Shown: positions 53,233 to 61,616 of the stretch, in pieces
How positions within the stretch are numbered: the stretch's first letter is position 1
Layout of the letters: each line of letters opens with the position of its first letter
NCBI GenBank assembly: GCA_963851085.1
Contig: CAWKNX010000024.1
Span: 62,001 to 126,000, forward strand
Source of the DNA: DATFVJ01 sp963851085
GTDB taxonomy: Bacteria; Actinomycetota; Actinomycetes; Streptosporangiales; Streptosporangiaceae
Reading direction: 5' to 3'
Length of the DNA: 64,000 bases
The notes under the pieces: model-generated
What the model saw: the letters and a program-made list of their open reading frames with translations, nothing else
Databases searched by the model: none
Told to the model about the DNA's origin: nothing
Made by a program: the position numbers and the translations under genes

Positions 53233-53539
53233 GGTCGCCGCGGCGTCGCCAATGTCTCGCGCGGGAATGGCGATATCACACCACTTTGGATCTTGCGGCG
53301 GCAACGCCGCGGCCGGATGCGCAGCAGCCGTCGCTGCTGCCCTCGCCGGCGACGCGAGCCGGGCTGCCGAGGGCACCACCCACAGCGAGTGATTCCCGCC
53401 ACCCCGGGTGAGATGCGCCAAGGGGTGATGACGGCTCACCCGGATCCGAGCGGAACCACTAAGGGCTTTGGGCGGCCGAAGCCGCCATGATCGAGTCAAA
53501 TTTTGATGTATATGGCCCATGACCTTGGGTGATGGAGGT
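53233..53539. other. decayed sequence upstream of the luxR remnant
   Basis: 307 bp; no recognisable gene. Frames have poor codon bias. Confidence 0.45.
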
Positions 53540-55162
53540 TTATGCGGCTAGTCCTGCCTGGCGGGCGAGATGATCGATCGCGTCGCGGTAGGCGCGGTCG
53601 GCGGCGCGCAAGGGCGCCGGGACGGGCGGGGGCTGCCCGGTGAGCTCGGCGAGCGCTGGGCGCAGGAACCGTGCGTGCAGGCGGGTGAGGAAGAGGGCGT
53701 GGCGGAGCCCGGTTTCGGTGGCCTGGTAGCGGTGGGTGCGGGGGATCCGTTCGATGAGGCCGTGGACGCGCAGCCTTCGGAGGTCGTAGGTGATCTGCCC
53801 GCTGGTCATGTCCTCATAGCGCCTGCCGAGCAGCGGCGCGAGGTGGGTGCGGAGGTCGCGGTTGGTGAAGCCGTTGGGCAGCAGCCTGAAGGCGCACAGG
53901 GCTGAGAGCAGGGCCTGGACGCGCTCGTCGGTGAAGCGCAGGCCCGCGATGCGGGTCCCGGCCGGGGTAATGACGGGGCTGGTGATGGCGGTGATCGCGG
54001 CGGCGCCGGCAGCGGGGTCGTGGCTGATTTTCTGGACGCTCAGCAGGCGCCGGTTGGCGGTGAAGCCGACCTGCCGCAGTGCGGGCAGGTTCGCTAGCCC
54101 TTTGCCGATGCCGAAGTCACCGGGATCATTGATGACGGTCTCGGTGCGCAGCGCTCTCCCTTCCTTGTGGTACTGCTTGACCTTTGAGTGCTTGTACTCG
54201 ACACGGACGGCCGGGGTGACGTTGTCCGTCACGATCCGGGTGCGGAACTCGCTGCGGGTTGGCCGCTTGCGGCCGTTATGGATGCGGCGGCCGAAGATCA
54301 GGCTGATCTTGTCCGGGCGGCCGAGGTCGAGGTTGTCGCGGATCATCTGCTCCAGGAAGATCCGCCCGGTGACCGGACGGTCCAGCATCTGGGTGAGGCT
54401 GAACTCCGCCTGGACGATGGAGACGTCGTAGCGGTACCCGGCAGCGGTGTCGTCTTCGGTGAACGGGTACGGCAAGATCCGCAGCCACTTCTCCAGCAGC
54501 GCCAGGATGTGCTCCTCGCCGAAGGAATCGCAGATCGCTTGCAGCGCCGGTAGGTCATCGACCGCGGCGAAGGCGTTGCCCATCGGGGTGAAGCCGATCC
54601 CGGCCTTCTCCGCCTGCCGCTGCGCCCAGTGGTTGGCGTTCAGGCACAGCTTGGCGCTGTAGGGGAAGTAGCTGCAGAACTTGATGAAGAACGGGCCGAA
54701 ATCCTCATCCACGCAGTAGAAGTAGAAGTAGTTGACCTGCAGCATGGCCCGGGTCAGCCACAGGTACTCCTTGCCAGTGGCCGGGTTGCGGCGCTTCTGG
54801 GTGCGGAACACCCAGGCCTTCTCCTGGGCGCGGCCGACGAACAGCACACCCTCGACCGCGGCGAAGTCGGCCAGGTACCTGTGCGCGATGGCGTCCTTGT
54901 CCTCGCCTTTGCCGAAGGACAACAGGTCCAGTCCCCGGGCATCGACGAAGTGATGGATGTTCGCCACGAACGTCTCGGTGATCGGAGCCATCAGCACCGA
55001 TGACGCGTATTTGTGCCCGCGGTGGCCGACGAAGAATGCCGAGACTCCGCCACCGTACTGCAGCTTCGGCTGGTAGACGTTGAGGTACATCCGGTCGACT
55101 GACTCGACCTCGAACAGCACGTGGCCGGACAGGACATCGGCTGTGGTGCGCGGTAGCGTCAT
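53540..55162 (-). CDS. large protein of unknown function with C-terminal winged-helix-like region
   Basis: 540 residues. I recognise no named domain. Features: an N-terminal VLFEVESVDRMYLNVYQPKLQYGGGVSAFFVGHRGHKYAS block, an aromatic-rich centre (QVNYFYFYCVDEDFGPFFIKFCSYFPYSAKLCLNANHWAQRQAEKAG), a YDVSIVQAEFSLTQMLDRPVTGRIFLEQMIRDNLDLGRPDKISLIFGRRI block, and a C-terminal YEDMTSGQITYDLRRLRVHGLIERIPRTHRYQATETG that looks like a winged helix. I chose ATG 55162 with GGAG 6 nt upstream; the open frame goes on 163 codons but with poor sequence. Intact inside an island of remnants, so it may be mobile. Confidence 0.75.
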   Translation of the reverse strand: MTLPRTTADVLSGHVLFEVESVDRMYLNVYQPKLQYGGGVSAFFVGHRGHKYASSVLMAPITETFVANIHHFVDARGLDLLSFGKGEDKDAIAHRYLADFAAVEGVLFVGRAQEKAWVFRTQKRRNPATGKEYLWLTRAMLQVNYFYFYCVDEDFGPFFIKFCSYFPYSAKLCLNANHWAQRQAEKAGIGFTPMGNAFAAVDDLPALQAICDSFGEEHILALLEKWLRILPYPFTEDDTAAGYRYDVSIVQAEFSLTQMLDRPVTGRIFLEQMIRDNLDLGRPDKISLIFGRRIHNGRKRPTRSEFRTRIVTDNVTPAVRVEYKHSKVKQYHKEGRALRTETVINDPGDFGIGKGLANLPALRQVGFTANRRLLSVQKISHDPAAGAAAITAITSPVITPAGTRIAGLRFTDERVQALLSALCAFRLLPNGFTNRDLRTHLAPLLGRRYEDMTSGQITYDLRRLRVHGLIERIPRTHRYQATETGLRHALFLTRLHARFLRPALAELTGQPPPVPAPLRAADRAYRDAIDHLARQAGLAA

Positions 55163-55539
55163 GACGGGCTCCGGTCCGGCGGCAAGGCCCGCAAGGGCCA
55201 CCCAACCGCACAAGCGGTACATGAACGGGCACATGATGTCACCGTTGGCCAGCGGGCCGGAGCTCTTTACGACAATCCCAGGCCAGAACCAGCACCCTTT
55301 CATGCGCAGGCCCCGGCCACGCACCAGCATGACTTTTGGGGTGGGGCGCAGCCCCGCTATGTGATCAGGGAAGAAGTTCCCGCCAGGCACGCGGTACCTG
55401 CCTGGCGCTCGAGCTCCGCGAACGCGGAAGAAGCCCCGCGGCCACCGCGGCGCCAGCGCCAGTGCCAGCGCCAAGAGGAAGGTATTAGACGGTGACGAGC
55501 TTGACCATGCGGGCGCCGGCCCGCTCCCGCTCCAGACGG
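55163..55539. other. gap upstream of the unknown protein
   Basis: 377 bp. The reverse-strand frame of the downstream gene stays open here, and MKGCWFWPGIVVKSSGPLANG might be an N-terminal extension of it, but I see no better start. No other gene recognised. Confidence 0.4.
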
Positions 55540-56095
55540 CATCAGGGCGCCGCGGCGCATCCAGTACTGACATCCAAGCTGACGGTGCCGGTCCTGCCTG
55601 GCTGGGTCGTGCCCAGGCCGCGGCTCGACGAGTGGGTGGCCGACGGGGCACGTGGCTGCCTCACCTCGGTCACGGGCCCGCCAGGGGCGGGCAAGACCCT
55701 GGCGCTAGCGTCGTGGGCGGCCACACATCCGGGCCCCGTCGCCTGGGTCACGCTCGATGGTCACGATAACCAGGGCCGTCTTCTGGTCCTACCTCGCGGC
55801 AGCGCTGCGGCGAGCCGGAGCCGCCGTCCCCGAGCCAGTGACAGGCCCGGGGCGCCAGTTCCCGGGAAATCACGATTTCCTGCTCCAGCTCGCCTCCGGG
55901 CTGGCCGCGCAGGATCCGCCCGTGGTGCTGGTCCTCGATGACATTCACCTGCTGACCGACTCGGGCTCACTGGATGGGCTCGCGTATCTGCTGCGGCATG
56001 CCGGATCGGGCCTTCGCCTCGTGGTCGCCGCACGGGTGGATCCGCTGCTGCCACTTCACCGCTATCGGCTCATCGGCGAACTGACCAAGATCCGT
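55540..56095 (+). pseudogene. LAL (MalT-type LuxR) regulator ATPase fragment, forward
   Basis: LTSKLTVPVLPGWVVPRPRLDEWV starts a typical LAL ATPase, with Walker A GPPGAGKT and GPVAWVTLDGHDN. One frameshift near 55765 follows; the next frame has Walker B VVLVLDDIHLL and HAGSGLRLVVAARVDPLLPLHRYRLIGELTKIR. The gene stops at 56095 against an oppositely oriented fragment; the helical and HTH parts are lost. Confidence 0.75.
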
Positions 56096-56097
56096 CG

Positions 56098-56396
56098 TCG
56101 CCGCGGTCGAGTGAGATCCAGGCGAACCGCCGCGTCTCGATGGCGCTTGAACGCCACTCGGCGACGAGAGTGGTCTTTCCGAAGCCGGCGGGACCGGCGA
56201 CGAGCACGAGCTTCGCGGACGCCGAGCCGGCCAGGTAGTCGATCAGCTCCCGCCGCTCTATCCATTCCTTGCGTGGGCCCGGGGCATGCAGCTTCGTTTC
56301 GAGCAGCACGTCAGCGCCCAGCCGCGGTGCCGACGCCGAGTCGGCCACGGCCAGCGAGAGTTGTGCCATGGCGCTGGCACCGTGTGCCTGCTTCAT
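56098..56396 (-). pseudogene. LAL regulator ATPase fragment, reverse
   Basis: Read leftward from ATG 56396 (or 56369): LLETKLHAPGPRKEWIERRELIDYL, Walker A GPAGFGKTTLV and RRFAWISLDRGDD. Then it ends at the junction with the forward fragment. It is a different paralogue from the one at 55540. Confidence 0.7.
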
Positions 56397-56590
56397 CCCG
56401 TTGTGGTGGACTTTACCTCGATTGCGGTCTTCCGGCTGCTGGACGCGCCTGCGGCGGGCACAGGCCCCCGCGGCTGCGCAAGCATGGCCCGAACCCTCGG
56501 CCCTGCCCCGCACCCCAATCCTTACCGTCCGGTGACATCTGCGGCCAAGGCCGGGGCTGGCGTGCCGCACCAGCCTTATGGTCGGTGGTC

Positions 56591-57682
56591 ATGCGGATAT
56601 TGGTTACCGGCGCTGCTGGCTTCATCGGGTCGCATGCAGTGGAGGCCTTTGCCGCAGAGGGTTACGCGGTGACCGGGCTCGATGTGCTCGTGCCTTCGGT
56701 CCCCGCGTCCGAGCCGGGGGCGGACGACGCGGCCGCCCCATCCGACCAGACCGCCTCCGACACCGGCGGCCTGATCTACGCGGATGTGCGCGATGCGGAA
56801 GCGGTGGCGGCGGCGCTCAAGGGGGTCGACCTCGTCTGCCATCAGGCGGCGATGGTGGGCCTTGGCACCGGTTTCGCCGACGCCCCCGAGTATGTGAGCC
56901 GTAATGACCTCGGCACCGCGGTGCTGCTGGCCGCGATGGCGGCAGCGGGGGTCCGCCGCCTCGTGCTCGCGTCCTCGATGGTCATCTACGGCGAGGGCCG
57001 GTACGAGTGCCCACTGCACGGGCCTCGGCGGCCGCTGCCCCGGCTGGAAACCGATCTGGCCGCGGGCAGGTTCGAGCCCGGCTGCCCCGACTGCGGCGCA
57101 CCCATGCTGACCGGTCTGGTCGGTGAGGATGCTCCAGCGGATCCGCGCAATGTGTACGCCGCGACCAAGCTCACGCAGGAAAACCTGGCCGCGTCGTGGG
57201 CCCGCGTCACGGGCGGCACTGTTGCCGCACTGCGCTACCACAACGTCTACGGTCCCCGGATGCCGGTCGACACGCCATACGCTGGGGTCGCCGCGATCTT
57301 CCGCTCGGCCCTGGCCAGGGGGGAGGCGCCGCGGGTGTTCGAGGACGGCGGCCAGCTCCGCGACTTCGTTCATGTCCGCGACGTGGCGCGGGCCAACGCC
57401 GTCGCCGCGCGCTGGGCCGCGGGCGCGGCGGCAGGAACGTTCCGTGCGTTCAATGTGGGCAGCGGCACCCCGCGAAGCGTTGGCGAGATCGCGGCGGCCC
57501 TGTCCCGTGCGCTCGCTGGGCCGAAGCCGGAGGTGACCGGCGAGTACCGGCTCGGCGATGTCCGGCACATCGTCGCGTCGAGTGAGCGGCTCGCAGCGGA
57601 GCTCGCCTGGTCCCCGCGGGTCAGTTTCGACGACGGAATTGCCGAGTTCGCCGACCTCACCAGGCTGGCACAGGCAACCTGA
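56591..57682 (+). CDS. NAD-dependent sugar-nucleotide epimerase/dehydratase
   Basis: 363-residue extended short-chain dehydrogenase. The NAD-binding GAAGFIGSH is at residues 7-15, and the catalytic YxxxK reads YAATK near 195. Between the NAD fold and the active site there is an insert YECPLHG ... GCPDCGAP with three cysteines, uncommon for GalE-type enzymes and possibly a metal site. The C-terminal part has RDFVHVRDVARA and FNVGSGTP, as in UDP-glucose 4-epimerase relatives. Its last 26 nt overlap the end of the convergent sensor kinase gene. The substrate is presumably a nucleotide sugar for envelope glycans. Confidence 0.85.
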   Translation: MRILVTGAAGFIGSHAVEAFAAEGYAVTGLDVLVPSVPASEPGADDAAAPSDQTASDTGGLIYADVRDAEAVAAALKGVDLVCHQAAMVGLGTGFADAPEYVSRNDLGTAVLLAAMAAAGVRRLVLASSMVIYGEGRYECPLHGPRRPLPRLETDLAAGRFEPGCPDCGAPMLTGLVGEDAPADPRNVYAATKLTQENLAASWARVTGGTVAALRYHNVYGPRMPVDTPYAGVAAIFRSALARGEAPRVFEDGGQLRDFVHVRDVARANAVAARWAAGAAAGTFRAFNVGSGTPRSVGEIAAALSRALAGPKPEVTGEYRLGDVRHIVASSERLAAELAWSPRVSFDDGIAEFADLTRLAQAT

Positions 57683-58799
57683 CCTCGAATCGGCAACCGC
57701 CGGTGATGTTGCGCACGTCCACCTCGCCGGAGTGCGCCTCGACAATCCCGCGCACGATCGCGAGCCCCAGCCCGGCGCCCGCGTACGGGTCCGGGGTGCG
57801 GGCATCGCTGCCCCGCCACGCGACGTCGAACAGCCGCTCCAGGTGTGCCTCGGGAATACCGCCGCATGCGTCGGTGACGGTGAGCACGGCGAAGCCATCG
57901 AGGTGGCCGGCCTCCACCCGGACGGTTCCGTCACCTGGGGTGTGCCTGATCGCGTTGACGACCAGGTTGGTCAGGGCGCGGGACATCTCCCGGGCATCGG
58001 CGCGGACCGCGAGCGGTGCGTGAATGTCGGCCGCCAGCCTGACCCGCCGCGCCTGGGCGAGCGGGTGAGCGCCCGCGACCGCGTCGTCGACCAGGTCGGC
58101 GAGCCACACCTGCTGCAGCGAAAGCCGCAGCGCCCCGGCATGGATCCTGGACAGCTCGAACAGGTCGCCCACCATTCCCGTGAGCCGTTCCACCGCCTGC
58201 CGCATCTGGACGTAGTAGCGCGCCGGGTCGGCGGCGACCCCGTCTTCGAGTGCCTCGGCCATGGCGCGCAGGCCCGCGAGCGGGGTGCGCAGATCATGGG
58301 ACACCCAGGCGACCAGTTCACGGCGTGATCGCTCCAGTGCTCGCTCGCGTTCGCGTGACTCGGCCAGGCGCGAGCTCGTGGCGGCGAGCTCACGGCTGAG
58401 CTCCGCCATCTCCGCGGTGGCGAGCCTGGGCGTGGGGCGGGATGCCGCCGCCCGCCTGCCGGCGTGGTCCGGGCTGCTGCCGAGCAGCCGCAGCGCCGAC
58501 CGCAAGGCCTTGCTGTCGGCGGTGACGCTACGGCCAAGCAGCGTGGCCATGAAAAGCGCGATTACCCCGGCCGAGACGAGCACGACGAGGACGGTGCCGA
58601 AGTCGTCCGGTGAGATGAACATGGCGTGCGCGGCGCCCACCGTGCCCGCGGCCATCGCGAGCACGCTGGACAGGGCGATCGCGAACAACGCGGCGCGAAG
58701 TGACCGGCCGCGCAGCAGGCGCAGCACGAGCAGGCCGAAAAGGCCGGCGCAGGCCGCGCCGCCCGCGGCTATGCCAATGATCTTCAGGGTGTCGCTCAC
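57657..58799 (-). CDS. two-component sensor histidine kinase
   Basis: 380 residues. Two or three N-terminal helices (IIGIAAGGAACAGLFGLLVL; LFAIALSSVLAMAAGTVG; TVLVVLVSAGVIALFMATLL) anchor it, with little outside the membrane. The H-box VSHDLRTPLAGLRA has the phosphorylated His, and the ATPase domain shows N (LTNLVVNAIRHT) and G boxes (GAGLGLAIVRGIVEAHSG). It starts at GTG 58799, overlapping the response regulator stop by 4 nt. The stimulus may be sensed within the membrane and is probably linked to the oxidoreductase operon. Confidence 0.9.
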   Translation of the reverse strand: MSDTLKIIGIAAGGAACAGLFGLLVLRLLRGRSLRAALFAIALSSVLAMAAGTVGAAHAMFISPDDFGTVLVVLVSAGVIALFMATLLGRSVTADSKALRSALRLLGSSPDHAGRRAAASRPTPRLATAEMAELSRELAATSSRLAESRERERALERSRRELVAWVSHDLRTPLAGLRAMAEALEDGVAADPARYYVQMRQAVERLTGMVGDLFELSRIHAGALRLSLQQVWLADLVDDAVAGAHPLAQARRVRLAADIHAPLAVRADAREMSRALTNLVVNAIRHTPGDGTVRVEAGHLDGFAVLTVTDACGGIPEAHLERLFDVAWRGSDARTPDPYAGAGLGLAIVRGIVEAHSGEVDVRNITGGCRFEVRLPVPAW

Positions 58800-59506
58800 C
58801 GGGGACCACTGCCCGCGTCGAAGCGGTAGCCGACGCCCCAGACGGTAGCGATCCGGCTCGGCCGCGCGGGGTCGTCCTCGATCTTCTCGCGCAGGCGCCG
58901 CACATGCACCGTGACGGTCGACATGTCGCCGTATTCCCAGTCCCACACCCGCCGCATCAGTTCGTCGCGGCTGAACGCACGGCCGGGGTGAGCCATGAAG
59001 AAGGCGAGCAGGTCGAATTCCCTGACCGTGAGGTCGAGCGGCGCGCCCGCGAGCTCGGCGTGCCGGCCTGCGGCGTCGAGTTCCAGGTCGCCGGACCGGT
59101 AGACGGCCTCCGCGGGCCTTGCCCGGCCCGGCCCGCTGCGGGCACGGCTCAGCACGGACTGGGCACGCAAGACGAGTTCGCGCGGGCTGAACGGCTTCGT
59201 CACGTAGTCGTCGGCGCCCGTTTCGAGGCCGAGGATCCGGTCGCTCTCCTCGCCACGGGCCGTCAGCATGATCACCGGAACGGGTCCAAGTTCCCTGATC
59301 CGCTGGTGGACCTCGATACCGTCAAGGCCAGGCAGCATCAGATCAAGCACGACCAGGTCGGGGAGCCGTGCTTCGGCGGCGGCAACCGCCTCGTAGCCGT
59401 CTGAGGCGTGCCGTACCCGGTGGCCGGCCCGCTGCAGGTAGGTGGAGACGACCTCTGCGACAGTTGGGTCGTCATCGACGACAAGCACGTCTGCGGCGCC
59501 ATCCAT
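58796..59506 (-). CDS. OmpR-family response regulator
   Basis: 236 residues. The receiver domain has the acidic DDD at 10-12, the phospho-acceptor Asp in LVVLDLMLPG near 52 and the Lys in VTKPFSPREL near 101. The C-terminal winged helix (REFDLLAFFMAHPGRAFSRDELMRRVW ... VTVHVRRLREKIEDDP) is of the OmpR/PhoB type. ATG 59506 follows the membrane-protein stop by 10 nt with no Shine-Dalgarno, so translation is likely coupled; an ATG at 59533 is an alternative. Works with the adjacent kinase. Confidence 0.92.
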   Translation of the reverse strand: MDGAADVLVVDDDPTVAEVVSTYLQRAGHRVRHASDGYEAVAAAEARLPDLVVLDLMLPGLDGIEVHQRIRELGPVPVIMLTARGEESDRILGLETGADDYVTKPFSPRELVLRAQSVLSRARSGPGRARPAEAVYRSGDLELDAAGRHAELAGAPLDLTVREFDLLAFFMAHPGRAFSRDELMRRVWDWEYGDMSTVTVHVRRLREKIEDDPARPSRIATVWGVGYRFDAGSGPR

Positions 59507-59516
59507 AGTGGTGAGT

Positions 59517-60149
59517 CTAGGGTTGCCGGTCATGTGGGTGATTGCCTTGCTGTAGGCGGCCTGGAACTGCCGGTTCATCTTCGTCGTCTTCGTCGTGTTC
59601 ACGATCTTCGTGGTTTTTCACGGTTCTGGTCGTGCTGGTCGTGCTGGTCGTGCTGGTCGTGCTCTCGGCGTTCGGGGGAACCGTGGGGGTCGTGGCCGCC
59701 GGAACCTTCCCCCGCCGCCGCGCGGTGGGCCCGGCGGCCCGCCGCGCACGGACGGCGGCGGTCCCGCCCCACGCGCCGACCGCGGCCACGATCACGGCGA
59801 GCAGGACGAGGAGGATGTTCCGCCCGTAGTCGAGGGGCAGCACGGTCGGGTTGGCATCCTTTCCCTGCCGCACCAGGGCGGGCAGCCCGACCAGGAAGGC
59901 GGTGCCGCCCACAAGCAGCGCGCCGGCCGCCCAGGGCCTGGCGCGCGGCGGAAGCAGTCGCGTCCCTGCCCAGCACAGCGCGAAAACGACCGGGGCGATA
60001 AGGGCATCGTGGCCGAGCACGCTTGCCGCCAGCCAGACGAGCAGATTCGCGGAGTGCGGGACGTGGTGCGACAGGAACAATCCCCAGGCGCCGTAAGCCA
60101 TTACCACGCAGCCCGCGATCACCGCCGCGGCGCGGCCGGCCCGGGCCAC
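59517..60149 (-). CDS. membrane protein of the oxidoreductase operon
   Basis: 210 residues. Four hydrophobic helices (AAAVIAGCVVMAYGAWGLFL; LLVWLAASVLGHDALIAPVVFALCW; AAGALLVGGTAFLVGLPAL; NILLVLLAVIVAAVGAW) precede a charged C-terminus with (STT) repeats coded by four GTGCTGGTC-type units (59634-59662). It starts at a GTG that overlaps the TAG of the upstream gene (TAGTG), so it is coupled to it. The function is not known; its place suggests a membrane partner for the molybdopterin protein. Confidence 0.8.
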   Translation of the reverse strand: MARAGRAAAVIAGCVVMAYGAWGLFLSHHVPHSANLLVWLAASVLGHDALIAPVVFALCWAGTRLLPPRARPWAAGALLVGGTAFLVGLPALVRQGKDANPTVLPLDYGRNILLVLLAVIVAAVGAWGGTAAVRARRAAGPTARRRGKVPAATTPTVPPNAESTTSTTSTTSTTRTVKNHEDREHDEDDEDEPAVPGRLQQGNHPHDRQP

Positions 60150-61486
60150 TAGGCCGCCTCGAGGATGTGGACCCATTTGGTCTGGAGCACCCCGGGTCTT
60201 CCTGGCGCGATGATCCGTGCCGGGTACCCGTGGTCGATGGAAAGCGGAGCGCCGCCAAGGCGCAGTGCGAGCAGGGTCAGCGGATCACGGCAGTACTGGC
60301 TCTCCATGCGGGTCGTCGCATAGGCGCCGCTTCGTTCGAGCGAAACCACCCAGATCGCCGCCGATCGCGGCATACCCGCGAGGTCCAGCAGATCGCGCAC
60401 CCGCACCCCGGTCCAGTCGGCGTCGACTGACCAGCCCTCGACGCACGCGATCGGCAGCCGCGCCCGATGCTGCGGCAGGGCCGCAAGCCCGGCAAGAGTG
60501 AGCTGGTAAGGGCGCGGGCCGCGGACAGAAAGCCGCCAGGACGGATCCATCGCCGCGTCGATCACCCTCGCCTGCGCGGCGGTCCTGTTGATCGGCACGT
60601 GCTTCGGGCCGTCAAGCGGGTCCCTCGGCGCCAGCACCGCGAACCGCCGCAGCGGCGTCACCGACTGGCCGACCGTGGTCAGGGTGACCACGCCGACGGC
60701 GGCCCCGGTCATCGTGAGGAACGCGCGGCGGCTCACCGCCGCAGGTGTGCCCTCGGCGTGCCCGGTGGCGCCCGGCCGCAGGCCACGGGCGATCGCGGGA
60801 GCCTTCACCCCCAGATGGGTCAGCAGCGCACCGACCGTGACCCAGGCCACCCAGTAGTGGGCCGCCGTGAAGGGAAACTGCCAGGCATACCAGTGGATGA
60901 TGTTCAGCAGCCCGGTCACGAGCTCGAAGGTGGCCCCGGCGACGAGCACGGCGATCGACGCGCGTTCCAGGCCGTGCGCCACCGACCGCAGCGGCGGCCA
61001 CGCGAACAGCTTCGGGTACACCGTCCACAGCTTCGCGGCAAGCAGCGGGATCGCGGCCAGGCCGGTCGCCACGTGCAAACCCTGGGTGAGGCGGTAGACC
61101 CACACCGGCCGCGTCAGGAGGGGCATCCAGGAGGGCGGATGCTGCAGCAGATGGCTGACGAGCCCGGTGACGAACGCGACAAAGAAACAGCTACCGAGCG
61201 CGACGCCGATGAGCGACGCCGTGCGCTCGTCGTGCAGGCTGCTGGCGAACGCGCCAGGCCGCAGCGGCCCGGCGCGCGGCCACTGTGCCCGCGGCCACTG
61301 TGCCCGCGGCCACTGTTTCCGTGGCCACTGTTTCCGCGGCCACTGTTTCCGTGGCCACTGTGCCCGCGGCAGCCGGACACGCGGCCGCACGGACCGTGGC
61401 GGGCCTTGACGGCGCGGCGCCTGCGCCGCCGGCCGCTGCCCCTCCTCCGGCCGGAGGGCCGGGCGGCCCTGGCCGCGGCTCACCAT
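60149..61486 (-). CDS. cytochrome b561-like membrane protein fused to a molybdopterin oxidoreductase domain
   Basis: 445 residues. Residues 30-70 contain six to seven WPRKQ/WPRAQ pentapeptide repeats. Four membrane helices follow with histidines suitable for heme (GLVSHLLQHPP, GLHVATGLAA, IIHWYAW, ALLTHLG). A twin-arginine-like SRRAFLTMTGAAVGVV segment leads to the C-terminal sulfite-oxidase-fold domain with the cofactor-binding Cys in LPIACVEGWSVD (near 350). It would pass electrons between heme and molybdenum at the outer face. It is the first gene of a four-gene operon ending in a two-component system. Confidence 0.85.
   Translation of the reverse strand: MVSRGQGRPALRPEEGQRPAAQAPRRQGPPRSVRPRVRLPRAQWPRKQWPRKQWPRKQWPRAQWPRAQWPRAGPLRPGAFASSLHDERTASLIGVALGSCFFVAFVTGLVSHLLQHPPSWMPLLTRPVWVYRLTQGLHVATGLAAIPLLAAKLWTVYPKLFAWPPLRSVAHGLERASIAVLVAGATFELVTGLLNIIHWYAWQFPFTAAHYWVAWVTVGALLTHLGVKAPAIARGLRPGATGHAEGTPAAVSRRAFLTMTGAAVGVVTLTTVGQSVTPLRRFAVLAPRDPLDGPKHVPINRTAAQARVIDAAMDPSWRLSVRGPRPYQLTLAGLAALPQHRARLPIACVEGWSVDADWTGVRVRDLLDLAGMPRSAAIWVVSLERSGAYATTRMESQYCRDPLTLLALRLGGAPLSIDHGYPARIIAPGRPGVLQTKWVHILEAA
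61280..61370. repeat. 15-bp tandem repeats in the oxidoreductase gene
   Basis: About six near-identical 15-bp units of the GCGGCCACTGTGCCC / GCGGCCACTGTTTCC type on the + strand, coding WPR(K/A)Q on the reverse strand. Units with TTTCC are central, those with GCCC at the ends. Confidence 0.85.
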
Positions 61487-61616
61487 CCGGCAGGTTGTCC
61501 ATGTTCCGATGGAACCTCATCGTGAGCACGGCGACCGGCGGAAAGTCCTTACGGTCTCGTGACAATATGTCGCACAATGCGCCGACGGCGTGACCCTGGG
61601 TGCCAGGGTTGGGGCT

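Noticed and set aside
55757..57682. A single 641-codon gene joining a LAL ATPase to the epimerase
   Set aside because: The first part is a truncated regulator and the middle is antisense to another fragment; the epimerase has its own ATG at 56591 with a complete NAD-binding start.
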